The position numbers and the translations under genes are program-made. A DNA stretch of 64,000 nucleotides from Poa pratensis. Lineage: Eukaryota; Streptophyta; Magnoliopsida; Poales; Poaceae. The stretch spans positions 23,349,236 to 23,413,235 of the forward strand of contig CAMZMU010000071.1 of NCBI GenBank assembly GCA_947311845.1, read 5' to 3'. Below the pieces are notes generated by a model that was not told the DNA's origin, searched no databases, and worked only from the letters and a program-made list of their open reading frames with translations. This document shows, in pieces, positions 44,076-55,626 of the stretch (positions are counted from its first letter, which is position 1; every line of letters begins with the position of its first letter).

Positions 44076-46885
44076 ACAAAAATTCAACTTTTGGATGAAA
44101 ACCTTTGTCAGATCCTGTATTTTTCCCTAAAATTATCGACCGTCCAACCCTAGGTTTAATTAGCTCGCCTATTTTCCACATTCTTCTCTTATAGAGTACG
44201 AGTGAAGGTGAATTCTAACACAAGCCTTATCTTGCAGAGCTCTAAAAGTTTCTTTTGTTTGCACCAACATTCCGATGGATTCTTAAGTTCTCACACTCCA
44301 AATTCCATCAATTTTTATTTATTGGTTTAGTGTAACTACCAAACCGATACAACACAACTATATAGACATACACGATTCATACAACAGATTATAAGTCCAA
44401 TTAATATGTTTTCATTTACTATTAGTTTAAATCTTTAAATTTTATTTGATCTAATTTTTATAATTAAATTTCTATTTAAACAAATATTGTAGACTTTTTC
44501 AAAATTTAATACGCTCTTGGGCCATGCCTTTCTTTCTTATTGTTTCTGTAAGCATAATTACAACGTGGGACAAATAACTTGCTCAACATCCTGCAACACA
44601 AGAGCAGTCACACATGATCAAATTCACTTGTTGTTTTTACTCCAGAATAAAGGCTAAAAATCAAATATGTTGTATAGATACTGTGCACGGAAGCCACGCC
44701 ACACGCCTGATGGAAGCGCACGTTAAGCGCCCCAGCCCCTGCTCAGCACGTTTCGAGCATGGTTCTTCACCTTTTAGGCATGGTCACACGACGCCGATCG
44801 ATAGCGCCATGCACGGCCACCTGTTCTTCAAGAGCGTAGAACTGCAGCTTCTCGGCGTTCTCGCCTCCTCGTCATGGACGTGGACCGCGTGGCAGCCATG
44901 GATGCCCTGGTCGGCCATGCTGCTAGCGCCGCACGCCGTGCATGAGCGGCTCCTCCTCCTGCGCGACCGGCAGCAGTTGTATGTCCTGGTCCTTCGTCAC
45001 CGCTCTTGTACCATGGACCATCTGGTCGCCCTGGCTACAGGCGCCGAGCACACCGTGCATGCATGAGCGGCTCTTCCTTCCACGCCAATGGCAGCAGGCC
45101 AGCAGCTCCATATCCTGGTCCTTCCACCACACCCCGACCATGGACGCAGTAGCTCCTAGTGTTTCAATGCTAGCAGTAGCTTTCTTGTGCTTGTGTAGCG
45201 GTTCATTTTGAACATTTTTTATTGGAGTTGCTACTGCTACTCGAGGGTACTCATTGCTCGATTATTTTAGTAGAAGTATTGCTTGCAGTGCTTAAACCTG
45301 AGCCTAAACTTGCACTGCTTGTAGCAGTATTGTTCATGAAGGCATTGATTCGATGTGTAAATAGATAGAGCAGTTGTATACTGGACATTTCTTTCACTGC
45401 AGTGGCAGATTAACAAGTTTAATTCGCTGTGAATCCCGATTCTAAACCATGGTACATGATCTTTGGTTGTCCTGGTTATTTCTCAGCATATCTTTGGTTG
45501 TCTTTTTTGATCAGTGGCTATGTATTAAGTTGTAGTACTTATCTATTGCTATAGTTCCAATTATAAATATATGTTCCCTGTTTTAGGTTGTAGTAGTTAT
45601 CAAATGGCTTCTGTTTTAAGTTGCTAGATAAACTTGTCCTTGCACTGCTAGTTTCTGTCTAATGAACAATTTATGAAACTGATGTCCATACTTTCTATGT
45701 TATTGTGAGTCACTATGTACAGTAGAGCAAACATAGTGCCACTGATCTGGTTTGTGTGAAGAAACATAGTGTCCATACTTTCTGTTTGTTGTGCAAGAGG
45801 AAGAATAGCTCCTGCTGCGGTTCCAATTATTTTCCTGCTGCTCTGTTTGTTTTGCACATGATAGTGGTTCTTGTATTTAAACTGCAATAAGATGTCATGA
45901 TTAGTTCTTGCGGCTGTTGGGTATTACCAAGTTATATTGCTTGATGATTGTTGGCATGGAGTGGGCTTAGCTGCCCATGTGTTTTGAACCTCTCGGCTTG
46001 AGTAATAACTAGCTGAAAATCATAGACTATCATGTATTAGTAATAACTAGCTGCCTTTTTCCTTTTTAGTAATAACCAGCTGAAAATCATAGACTATCAT
46101 GTACTTTCTTATTTCTGTACAAGCCTATGTGATCACAAATGGAATGCTTTAACAACATATGTCTACATTTGTTTGCAGAAACAACTTGTCATGAAGCTTC
46201 TTGCTGCGATGATCTTCTTGCGGTGATGATCTTCTTGCTACAATCATATGTCTACATTGTATGATCTTCGTGCTGCCAGCTTCTTTCTTCTTGTTTATCT
46301 AACCATCTTGTCAAATAATCTGGGATAAACCTGGGAAGCAAAATAATGTTCGTGAGAAGCATTTGATGAATTTTTATCAAATTGTGTTGTAATAACCTGG
46401 GATAAACTTGGGAAGCATGCATGAGTTATTTTGACTTAATGCTATGAATTGCTTAAACTGTGTGTACCATGTGCTGTGAGAAAATATCAGGTTTTTGTTG
46501 ATAAACTGTGTGCTTACATGCTATTAAAAAATATCAGATTTTTATTGATGATCAAAACATGTCAATTTTGTAATTGTGTGCACTAGGTGTGAAAAAACAC
46601 CTCTTTGCAAAACACTTGTACCAAACAACTAGAGTTGGTGGAGGGTTTTGGTGGAGAAGGGGATTGGGAGGGGTTGGAGTGTTTTGGGTGTGAGAAGTGT
46701 TTTCACCCAAAACACTAGGTAATATACACCCCAAAACACTCCAAAACTCTCCAACGAACAAGGCCTTGTTCCTGGAGTGGCATATGTGGGTAATTATATA
46801 CAAATTCAGGGACAAATTTGATGACCTACCAAACCAAACCGTGAAAGCCTTAGCGCTTTTATTATTAGGTAAAGATTTGGGAAAA
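44076..46885. other. Intergenic DNA without a supported gene
   Basis: A plus-strand frame of 150 codons lies at 44,614-45,066. It includes a degenerate tandem duplication (about 44,935-45,040 and 45,050-45,147, both with CATGAGCGGCTC and TCCTGGTCCTTC) and has no recognisable domain. The segment 46,590-46,780 contains an inverted pair, GTGTTTTGGGTG and CACCCAAAACAC, inside a region ending CCAACGAACAAGGCC that resembles a Tourist-type end. Otherwise AT-rich sequence with nothing recognised. Confidence 0.4.
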
Positions 46886-47638
46886 TCCTATACATCGCCC
46901 TCAGGCGACGCTTCAGGCGTGCGTCGCCTGAAGTGACGCGCGCATCGGCACGGATGGGCCGGCCCATCAGGCGATTTTTCTGTCTGTTTCTTCTCTGTTT
47001 TTTTGTTTTGTGTTTCCGATTTTCTTTTTCTTCTGTTTTCCTTTTCCTTTTCTTTTTTCTTTTCTTTTTTCTTTCAGAAAAAATAAAATTGGAGAAAGTT
47101 CAAATTAAATTTGTTCAGATTTGAATTTTGTTCAAATTTAAAATGGTTCCGATTGAAATTTGTTCGATTTTTTAATTGTTCCGATTTCAAAAAAATTGAA
47201 ATTCGAAATTTGTTCTATTTTAAATTGTTTGGATTTGAATTTTGTTCAAATTCGAAATTTGTTCAAATTTGAAATTTGTTCCGATTTGAATTTTGTTCAA
47301 ATTTGAATTTTGTTCCGATATGAAAATTTTCAAATTTGAAATCTGTTCAAATTTAAAATTGTTCCTATTTCGAAATTTGTTAAAAATTATAAATTGTTCC
47401 TATTTCGAAATTTGTTAAAAATTATAAGTTGTTCCGATTTGTAATTTGTTCAAATTCGAAAATTTGTTCCGATTTAGAAATTGTTCCGAATCGAAATTTG
47501 TTCGATTTTCAGATAAAGAAAAAAAAGATTTTAATTACTAAAGAAGTAAACCTACAACTTTATTCGTTGGGCCGGCCCATTAAGGAATTGCTTCGGGCCA
47601 TCTGAGCAAGTCGCGTCGCTGTAAAGCGACGTATGGGA
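46886..47638. mobile_element. 753-bp inverted-repeat element with self-complementary ends
   Basis: The left end reads TCCTATACATCGCCCTCAGG and continues GCGACGC; the complement of the right end reads TCCCATACGTCGCTTTACAG and continues CGACGC. About three quarters of 26 positions match. Each end is itself a small hairpin (TCGCC/GGCGA and TCGCT/AGCGA). Inside are a GC-rich block with GGGCCGGCCC, a T/C tract (46,975-47,075) and an AT-rich array of TTCAAATTTGAAATTTGTTC-like units (47,095-47,520). No transposase. A relative begins at 62,746. No target duplication could be fixed; Mutator-type MITE is one possibility. Confidence 0.6.
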
Positions 47639-48139
47639 GCTTAAGACCGAGCTTATTTCAACATTGGAGTCTGGTTCCTTTGCGTTTACCGTGCACTCTT
47701 TAAATTGAGATAACTTTGTGATTGTGTTGGCGAAACTATGCCTTGTCAGATTTTGATCATGTTCATGGAAAGTGCTACTACTATTATGAGTTCGATTAGT
47801 CAGTTGGAATGACTGTGGTTTCACAGTTTCACTTCTCCTGAGACAGCCATTTCGTCTGTACGGTCGTCTGTGCTTGAGCGTTGGGGTGTGATAGTAAGGT
47901 TTTTGGCACGCCAATGTTTCCTGCAGCTTCCTGGTAGTGATTCCAGAAGTGGTTTTCCGTGATTGCAAAGTACCTGAAAAAACCCTTGTCAAATTATGAT
48001 AATCGTCAATTTTATGATAAAATTTGCCTATATGACTCAAATTCATGATTCTTTCCAACATATCTACATCGTGGAGCTTAATTAACACTTCGTCATACTC
48101 TAGCAATTGGATGACGAAATTTAGCATATTTGACTTCAT
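47552..48139 (-). CDS. 195-aa ORF of unknown function
   Basis: The frame is open from an ATG at 48,139 on the minus strand, in otherwise stop-rich DNA. The first 60 residues could form helices (MLNFVIQLLEYDEVLIKLHD); the rest is rich in Ser, Thr, Arg and Asn with no motif that I know. The last 30 or so codons (GPKQFLNGPAQRI near the end) are read from the right terminus of the inverted-repeat element, so the original C-terminus, if the gene was real, has been replaced. There is no splice-supported partner upstream. It may be a gene fragment or a chance frame. Confidence 0.25.
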   Translation of the reverse strand: MKSNMLNFVIQLLEYDEVLIKLHDVDMLERIMNLSHIGKFYHKIDDYHNLTRVFSGTLQSRKTTSGITTRKLQETLACQKPYYHTPTLKHRRPYRRNGCLRRSETVKPQSFQLTNRTHNSSSTFHEHDQNLTRHSFANTITKLSQFKECTVNAKEPDSNVEISSVLSSHTSLYSDATCSDGPKQFLNGPAQRIKL

Positions 48140-49295
48140 TCTTAGTTCAATCTATTTTGTGCCGCAAGCCTTTCTTCTAGTTGTTTGGACCACAGGGCAG
48201 CTATTTCTCCAATCGAAGATCAGTGAGCTAGTACTTTTGTGAGTAGTTTTGTACTTTGCTCTACGTTTGCGTGCAGCTATTCGACTTGGCTGTACGATCG
48301 TCCAGATTCTGATTGTAACAGTGACGGTTTAAGTTAATAAAGCTCACTGAATTTCCTCGAAAAAAGGCGTAAGCCCTCCCTCCCTGCAGAATCACATTCT
48401 CTCTTGGGAAATAGGCATTGTTAAGCTTGAATTTTCTACACCAGATCGATTGTTTGCAACGGTGTGATCTTTCGTTTATTTATGAGATCTCTTATGTTAT
48501 GGATTTCGTTTAGTGGACTCGTACGAGGCTGTTTTTTTTGTCACGCTGAAAAATAATTATTTCACAATGTTTCAACTGGATTCTTGGTAATTTTCCCTTT
48601 GTCTGCGAAATCTACAAGTTTGTGGTTGCCAGGCTATTTTGCATGCTATGTATGGTGAAAACGTGGAAATCTCACTTTCGAAAATAATGGATCAAATCGC
48701 CAGTTGCACTCATCTGTTCATCATGATTTTTCCTGAAATGCTGGGTAGGCTTGCGAAAAGGAGAGGAAGGTTGACCTTGCTCCAGGAAGATGGATGGGAG
48801 CTGGAACTACTCTGACTGATCATTTCTGCATGATGTTTGTTGCTTCCATATCATTTTCAATGGTAATGGGGTTCGGTGGGAACCGTGTGAAACCCAACTG
48901 AAAATCGCCATAGCTATTTTGGTTGTGATTTGTGAACAAGGTGGAGGCTGAAAATTGCCATAGCTCTGTTTATCGAGCTGGGCGAATCCCATTTCCATTA
49001 ACAATGATAAGTCAAACATTGTTCAAAGGTTTAAACGGGTAAAGTCTGTTACCCATCACTTAAACTAGATCGAGTCACAGCAGTCAGCAGTAGATACAGC
49101 TGTTCTAGGGCAGAAGAAAGAGAACATAAGGACCCGTTACTTAATCCTAGAGGGTGCATTAGGCTAGACCCTTGTTAGGCTTTTGGAGTTTAGTCAAAGA
49201 ATGGCCCGATCTGCTTAGTTGATTTTTTTTTTTTTGAATTTACTGCTTAGTTGATTCCGTCGTCCTTTCGCAGACGCTTGTTAGGCTTCTGGAGT
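48140..49295. other. Intergenic, no feature seen
   Basis: Short frames only. Near 49,230 there is a T-run beside a short direct repeat (CTTGTTAGGCTT, about 49,170 and 49,277), possibly left by a small insertion. Confidence 0.4.
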
Positions 49296-50742
49296 TTAGT
49301 GGACTCCGAATTTTGCTTCTGCCATGGTAGCGCTGCCCTCTGGAACATGCTCCTCCTTGCATTGCGTAGTAGTGACAGTAGGGTCTGGGATGCTAACATG
49401 GTCCATGATCGAACTCACTGAGAAGCTCCTGTAACCGTACTTGTCAAATACTTGGAACGTGTGGGTCGAGCCAAGAAGATCCTCGATTTCTTCCGGCAGC
49501 GTATACCAATCATCATCATCCTTGATCTCATCAACGAGCTCCTCGGCGGAGACACCGACCAGCTCCTCCACCACCTCACAGAAGATCCTCAAGTTCATTG
49601 TGCCAGTAGCATCTTGCACCTTCGCCTTCAGCTTCTACCTTACGTGTCCAGAACAGGTGTGGTAATTATTGAGTTATGAATCGAGCAATAAGAATTTTTT
49701 TGTGGGAAGAGCAACAAGTATATAATATTGAGAACAACAGCGTGACAATGGCAGCGTAGTGTTGCCGGTCCCTACATTTGAATTGGCTTCTTAACCGGGC
49801 CACATCGGCTGCACCTGTATTTTGTTGCCTTGCTCAATGACTTATTGCAGAAATGCAGCCAGGATAACCAACCACTGGTGCAATCTATATCAATCAGGGA
49901 GACTCTGCACAAGAACATGGTATCCTACAAGTGAAGATAGATATGTGAGTAAAACAGATAAAGCTTTGAGCTTCACCATAAAAAGCAGTAACTTAATTTA
50001 CCTCATCATACTCCTCTGGATCGAGGCTTTTTATCTGTTTGATTGTTCGCCAACTCTCAGTTAACTTCTGAGCTGGGCTTTTTTCAGGAACAGGGTTTGC
50101 TTGCTGAATGCGCAAACTGCATGCATATGAACCAGTTAGCAATACAGCTTAGACGAATCATCAATGTGAGTACAAATTTATAAAGTCCACTCACTTCTCA
50201 CAGAATTCTTGCACCTCTTGTGTATCCAAATCTACATAGTACTTTGAAGATTCGTCTGGCTTCAGTACATACTACGATTGTGTTGAATGATAGAGTAAAG
50301 TTTTACAGTAAAGAAAGGAATATTATTCGGCAGTATCACATGGTAGAAGCCAACAAATTAAAGGGTCGGTCAAGGATAACCTTAATGTGAGGATTCAACA
50401 CGCATCCCTGCAAAGACAGCAACAACTGAGGCCTCTAGGCCTTTCTTGAGCATATCCTCAGCAAAACCGCAAGCGATATCTCCATACAGTGTGACACTCA
50501 GTTCCCTTCCTCTGTAAATAGTAACTCTGCCAGTGAGGAGTTATCAAGGCACGTCAATCATCCAAAAGCAAGAGCTGTATTCTGTTACCTCAAATCTCGA
50601 ATTCTTGCATTGCATATTTCTATATCACGGGATTTTTCCGTGACCTCCTGCAGCTCCCGACATATACTACGTGGCCCAGAACATCTGCATAATTTATACC
50701 ATCACATGTAAGTAAAGAATGACATATACATGTGGTAGGTCT

Positions 50743-50840
50743 TGTTATGAATGAGCAACTGTATTTACAGGGGGCCAACGGCCAGTACTTATACATGTGT
50801 GAACAGTACAAATGTGAACAGTAAGCCTATACATCTAACA
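50743..50840 (-). repeat. 98-bp 3' LTR of the copia element
   Basis: On the minus strand it starts TGTTAGATGTATAGGC after a GAGGGGGG polypurine tract and ends TCATAACA, followed by AGACC (complement of GGTCT). It does not align with the 79-bp LTRs at the other end beyond a short TGTATA-type similarity near the start. Confidence 0.75.
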
Positions 50841-50943
50841 CCCCCCTCAAACTCATGGTGGGTCAACAACACTGAGTTTAGAGAGAAAGAACCCATGCTG
50901 CGCTCGAGTCTGTGCCTTCGTGAAGAAGTCCGCCAACTGTAAC

Positions 50944-53900
50944 TCAGAAGGCACATAGTGAAGGGCAAGAAGCTGGTCCTGCACAGCAGCATGCACAAAG
51001 GAGGCATCTACACCGATATTTGGTGAGTTCATGCTTCACCGGATCACGCGCAATGCTGATGGCGTCTGTACTGTCTGACAATAGAGGAGTGGGTGCAGCA
51101 GCAGTAACACCAAAATCCTCTAGTAACCATCGCAACCAGGTCACCTCAGCCGTCAACATAGCCATCGCTCACAACTCAGCCTCTGCACTCGAGCGGGAAA
51201 CTGCAGTCTGCTTCTTCGTCTTCCAGGCAATGAGAGATCCTCCAAGAAAAACACAATAGGCAGACAGCGAGCGGCGATCAGAAGGATCACTAGCCCACGT
51301 AGCATCAGAGTAGGCCTGGAGCTGGAGAGAGCTGGAGCGAGGAAAGAAAAGGCGACGGGAGATCGTGCCACGAAGATATCGGAGAACATGAAGGAGGTGA
51401 CTATAGTGGACAGAGCTGGGAGCTGAAACGAACTGACTCAGAATGTGGACAGGATATGATATATCTGGACGAGTGACAGCTAGTAGAAAGGCTCCCAACA
51501 AGGTGGCGATAGCGTGTGGGGTCTGTGAGGGGATCACCATCAGTAGCACGAAGCTGAACATTGAGCTCCATAGGAGTCTCAGCAGTGCACTCATCACCAA
51601 GAGCGGCACGAGCAAGAAGATCCTGAATATATTTTTCTTGGGAGATGAAGAAGCCATCAGAAGTCGAAGAGACCTCAATCCCAAGAAAATAGCGAAGAGG
51701 ACCAAGATCAGACATCAGGAACTGCTCACGGAGGCGGGCCTTAACAAAGGCAATATACTCAGGTCGTCGCCAGTAATGATCATGTCATCACATATAAGAG
51801 GAGGAGCGTCCGACCACGAGGTGAGGTGTGGACAAACAACGCGGGTCATGGTCGCTAGGCGAGAAACCAGCGGCAGTCACCACAGAGGCGAAACGCTCAA
51901 ACCAGGCGCGAGGGGCTTGTTTAAGGCCATAGAGGGAGCGCCGAAGACGGCAGACCATACCATCAGGAACAGAGTACCCCGGTGGTGGCTGCATATAAAC
52001 CTCCTCACGCAACTCACCATTGAGAAAAGCATTCTGGACGTCAAGCTGAGACACAGACCAATGACGAACAGAAGCCACAGCGAGAAGAGTGCGAACAGTG
52101 GTCATGTGGGCGACGGGAGCGAACGTCTCATCATAATCGCGCCTGTGCTCCTGCTGAAAGCCACGAGCCACAAGACGAGCTTTGTAACGCTCAAGAGAAC
52201 CATCGGAGCGAGTCTTGATCTTATAGACCCACTTGCATGTGATGGGACGAACACCAGGAGGAGGGGAAACGAGATCCCACGTGCCAGTGCGCTCAAGTGC
52301 AGCAATCTCCTCAGCCATCGCAAGCTGCCATTCAGACTGAGCCATGGCATCCCGATAGGAAGAGGGCTCAACAACAGCCGAAAGACCAAACTGGGAAGGA
52401 GAATAGCGATCAGGAGACCGTAATGAGGCCGAGAACGAAGGTTATGAACCGGTGTACACGGGGAAGGTGGCGCTCCGGAAGTAGAGGGCATGTCAGAGGG
52501 ATCATCCTCAACACGAGGGCGACGAGTGTAGTGGAGAGGAAAGGGAGAGAGGGTAGGCACTGGAGAGGGAGGTGGAGGGAGGAGAAGAGGATGGTGTCGG
52601 CGGTGTATCGGGAACAGTGGGACTCGGCGGAGGTGGAGGTGGAGGAGGAACATGAGGCACGGAGGGAGATGTGTCGGGAAGTATAAGGAAGGAGATATCC
52701 TCAACCGAAAGGTCGAGGCAGTAGGACGCGGATAGTACGAACGAGACTCATCAAAAGTCACATCACGGGAAATACGTAGCCGACGACTAACAGGATCCCA
52801 ACATCGATAGCCCTTGTGCTCATCACTGTAGCCAAGAAAACACACTCAACCGACTGAGCGGTCAATTTGGTGCGTTCGCGGGGAGCAAGGAGAACATAGC
52901 ACACACACCCAAACATGCGAAGAGATGAGTAGTCAGGAGAACGACCGAGAGACGCTCCATAGGAATACCACCCTGCAAGGCAGCCGAAGGCTGGATATTG
53001 ATGAGATAGGTGGATGCGGAAATAGCCTCAGCCCAAAAGTGGGGGAAGAGAGGCAGCGATCATCATCGCACGAGCCGTCTCAAGGAGGTGGCGATGCTTG
53101 CGCTCAGCAACGCCATTCTGAGCATGGGCACCAGGACAAGAGAACTGGGCAAGAGTACCCTCCTGAGCAAGAAAACCACGCAACATCTGGGAGATATACT
53201 CACCAGCCGAGTCAGCACGAAAACACGAATGGGCGTGGAAAACTGGGTGTGTACCATGGCAGCAAATCGCTTGTATATAGGGAGAACCTCGCTGCGAGAT
53301 TTCATAAAATAGAGCCAAGTGTAGCGAGAGAAGTCATCAATAAATAGAACATAGTAGCGATGACCACCTTTCGAATCGAAGGGAGCAGGACCCCATACAT
53401 CAGAATGAACTAAGTCGAAAGGACGCTGAGAGACTGACTCACTCGTAGGATAAGGTAATTGAGTCTGTTTGCCAAGTCTACAACCATTACAATGTAAAGA
53501 TACATCGCCAGAGACAGACCCTAAGACACCTTGATGCACTAGCGAGGACAAGCGAGAGCCACATATATGACCAAGTCGATGATGCCACTGTTGGAAGGAC
53601 GCAGAGGAGGAGGCAGCAAGAGCATGCGAGCTGGCGGGTGTGGTGGCAGCGGAAGGAACACAAAGCCAGTCAACCTCCCAAAGGCCCTGAGCCTCACGGC
53701 GCCGAGGGCCAGCTCCAACTAGAACCTGGGTGCGACGATCCTGAACAGAGCAAGAGTCGGTATCAAGAATGACACGACAGCCAGAATCAGTAAGTTGAGC
53801 AGCGGAAAAGATTCATGGTAAGACGGGGAACATGAGAAACACTAGGAACAGAGAAGGACGGAGTAGAGAGAGTGCCACGACTAGCAACAGGAAGAGGTGT

Positions 53901-55172
53901 GCCATCGGCAGTGAGAACATTGAGAGGAGAATCAAGAGGTCGAAGAGAAGACAGAGCGGAAGATCAGAAGACATGTGAAAGGAAGCTCCAGAATCCAGAA
54001 CCCACGAGATGTACCTGACTGTGTAGGCGGTGGTGGCGGAGCAACAGTAGTGGAAGCAGTCAGCGAGGCAACGGTGCCCGTCGAGGAAGAGCCCGATGAA
54101 GCCAGTATACGCTTGAGCCGCACAATATCCTGGTCAGTGAGTGACGGAGTCGCTGAGGGCACACGAGCCACAGGAGAGGAGCGACTCAGGTCGCGCTGCT
54201 TCTTGAAGCAATCTGACTCTGGGTGACCGGGCTTCTTACAATAGCCACAGAAGATGCGAGGCCGGCCCGCTCCTGAAGAAGGAGGACGCCCACCTGAAGA
54301 AGGAGGACGCCCGCCCACCCCCCTGAAGGAGTGGGTAGCAGCGGTGGAGCAGACGACACAAGGGCTCGGGCAGCTAGCACAGTGGGAACCGCAAGCAAAC
54401 CAGCAGAACGGAGGCGTGTCTCCTCAGCTCGGACCTCTGCAAGCACCACTGATATAGAAACACGACCACGGGCAAGCAGGTGAGCACGCCGAGGCTCAAA
54501 CTCGGGACGGAGGCGAGACAGGAACTCATGGACACGCCGAAACTCCAAATCTGACCTCACTGTCTGGCAACAACGACAAGCACCACAAACAACAGTCCTC
54601 AGAGAGTCAAGCTGACGCCAGATGGCAGAGCACTGTGTATAGAACTCATCAACAATGGAGTCTCCCTGCTGAAGATCATGCTTCTGACGCACTACAGATA
54701 GGTAGAGAGCATCACCAGAGGGCTGATAGCGCTGACAGAGATAAGTCCACATCGCAGCAGCAGTGCCTAATCCCATAAATTCAGAAGCAAACTGGGGTAG
54801 AACACTAGCAGTGAGGACAGCAGCAGCACGAGCATCATCATTGCACCACTGAGTGTAAACAGACAGAGCATCCCGATAAATAGAGAGAGAGTCCGAGTAA
54901 TCCGATACCTGCTGGTCATAGGCTTCAACGGCAAGATCATCAGCATCCTTGGCAGTAGCCCGATCAGCCTCAGAAGCATCAGCGGCAAGAACAGGTGGCA
55001 CCGGTGGAGTAGGAGCAACGGGGCACGGCGGACAAGAGACCTCGCCAGAGAGAACGCCCCACAACAGGAGGCCGCGCATGTGGATGCGCATAAAGCCCAC
55101 AAACTCTGCATAGTTGGTGCCGTCAAAAATCACGGAGCACCGAGGAACAGCAACGTAGCCCGAAGAAGACAT
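50944..55172 (-). pseudogene. Copia gag-pol, frame-broken
   Basis: On the minus strand: gag from an ATG at 55,172 (SSSGYVAVPRCSVIFDGTNY opening; YLCQRYQPSGDALY block); CCHC knuckle CGYCKKPGHPESDC near 54,245; pre-integrase zinc region and integrase core ([28 protein letters not shown], 53,470-53,150); reverse transcriptase ([26 protein letters not shown], 52,340-51,790); and RNase H (YSDATWASDPSDRRS, about 51,290). The order integrase before reverse transcriptase identifies Ty1/copia. The frame breaks several times. One break is a one-base loss inside the YVDD catalytic box of the reverse transcriptase (51,781-51,798). Confidence 0.85.
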
Positions 55173-55282
55173 GACGGGCTCTCTGGATTTTTTTTTTGAA
55201 AGTCAACTCAGCAGCTGGAGAGAGAAACTAGATCGAACCAGAGCCGCACGAGAGTAACGGGAGCAGGCCCGATCTGATGCCA

Positions 55283-55626
55283 TGTCAAGCTTCATGCGCT
55301 AACCACTATTCCATAAGACCGATCTGATGGAAAGGGCCAGACAATTCACTTATACACTTCAACACCCCCTCTCACGTGTGACTCGGAGAGGGAGAGGCCA
55401 ACACGTGCAACCGGAAGAGAGCGACGGCGCGCGAGTCTCAGAGGTATGGCTCAAGAGGCCTATACGTGGACAAAGAGGGGGCAGCAACAATTTTAGAACA
55501 AATTGCGCAAACCAGGACTCGAACTCGAGACCTTGGCTCTGATACCATGTCAAACTTAATGCGCTAACCACTATTCCATAAGACCGATCTAATGGAAAGG
55601 GCCAGACAATTCACTTATACACTTCA
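55283..55626 (-). mobile_element. 344-bp TRIM/SMART-like mini-element sharing the copia 5' LTR
   Basis: Two 79-bp LTRs (55,548-55,626 and 55,283-55,361; three differences) enclose 186 bp that has a PBS for initiator tRNA-Met at 55,531-55,547, no coding frame, and a polypurine tract beside the inner LTR (55,362-55,373). This is a complete miniature LTR element. The inner LTR is followed directly by the copia PBS and gag leader, so one LTR serves both units. Confidence 0.75.
55515..55578 (-). promoter_or_regulatory. tRNA-like A box and B box across the LTR/PBS junction
   Basis: On the minus strand TGGAATAGTGG (55,578-55,568) in the LTR resembles the pol III A box, and AGTTCGAGTCC (55,525-55,515) just past the PBS differs by one base from the B box GGTTCGANTCC. 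Their 64-base span is close to that in tRNA genes. A GGTTAGCGCAT follows the A box as in tRNA D arms. The copy at 55,283-55,361 has the A box but not the B box. A folded cloverleaf is not convincing. Confidence 0.4.

Noticed and set aside
46590..46780. Possible microRNA-type hairpin (GTGTTTTGGGTG and its complement)
   Set aside because: The arms are only 12 bases and sit in MITE-like sequence; no longer stem could be traced.
51443..52423. 326-codon plus-strand frame
   Set aside because: Antisense of the copia reverse transcriptase and RNase H; the minus-strand reading contains the recognised motifs.
55515..55578. Considered annotating a true tRNA gene
   Set aside because: A and B boxes are present but the acceptor, D and T stems do not pair convincingly.
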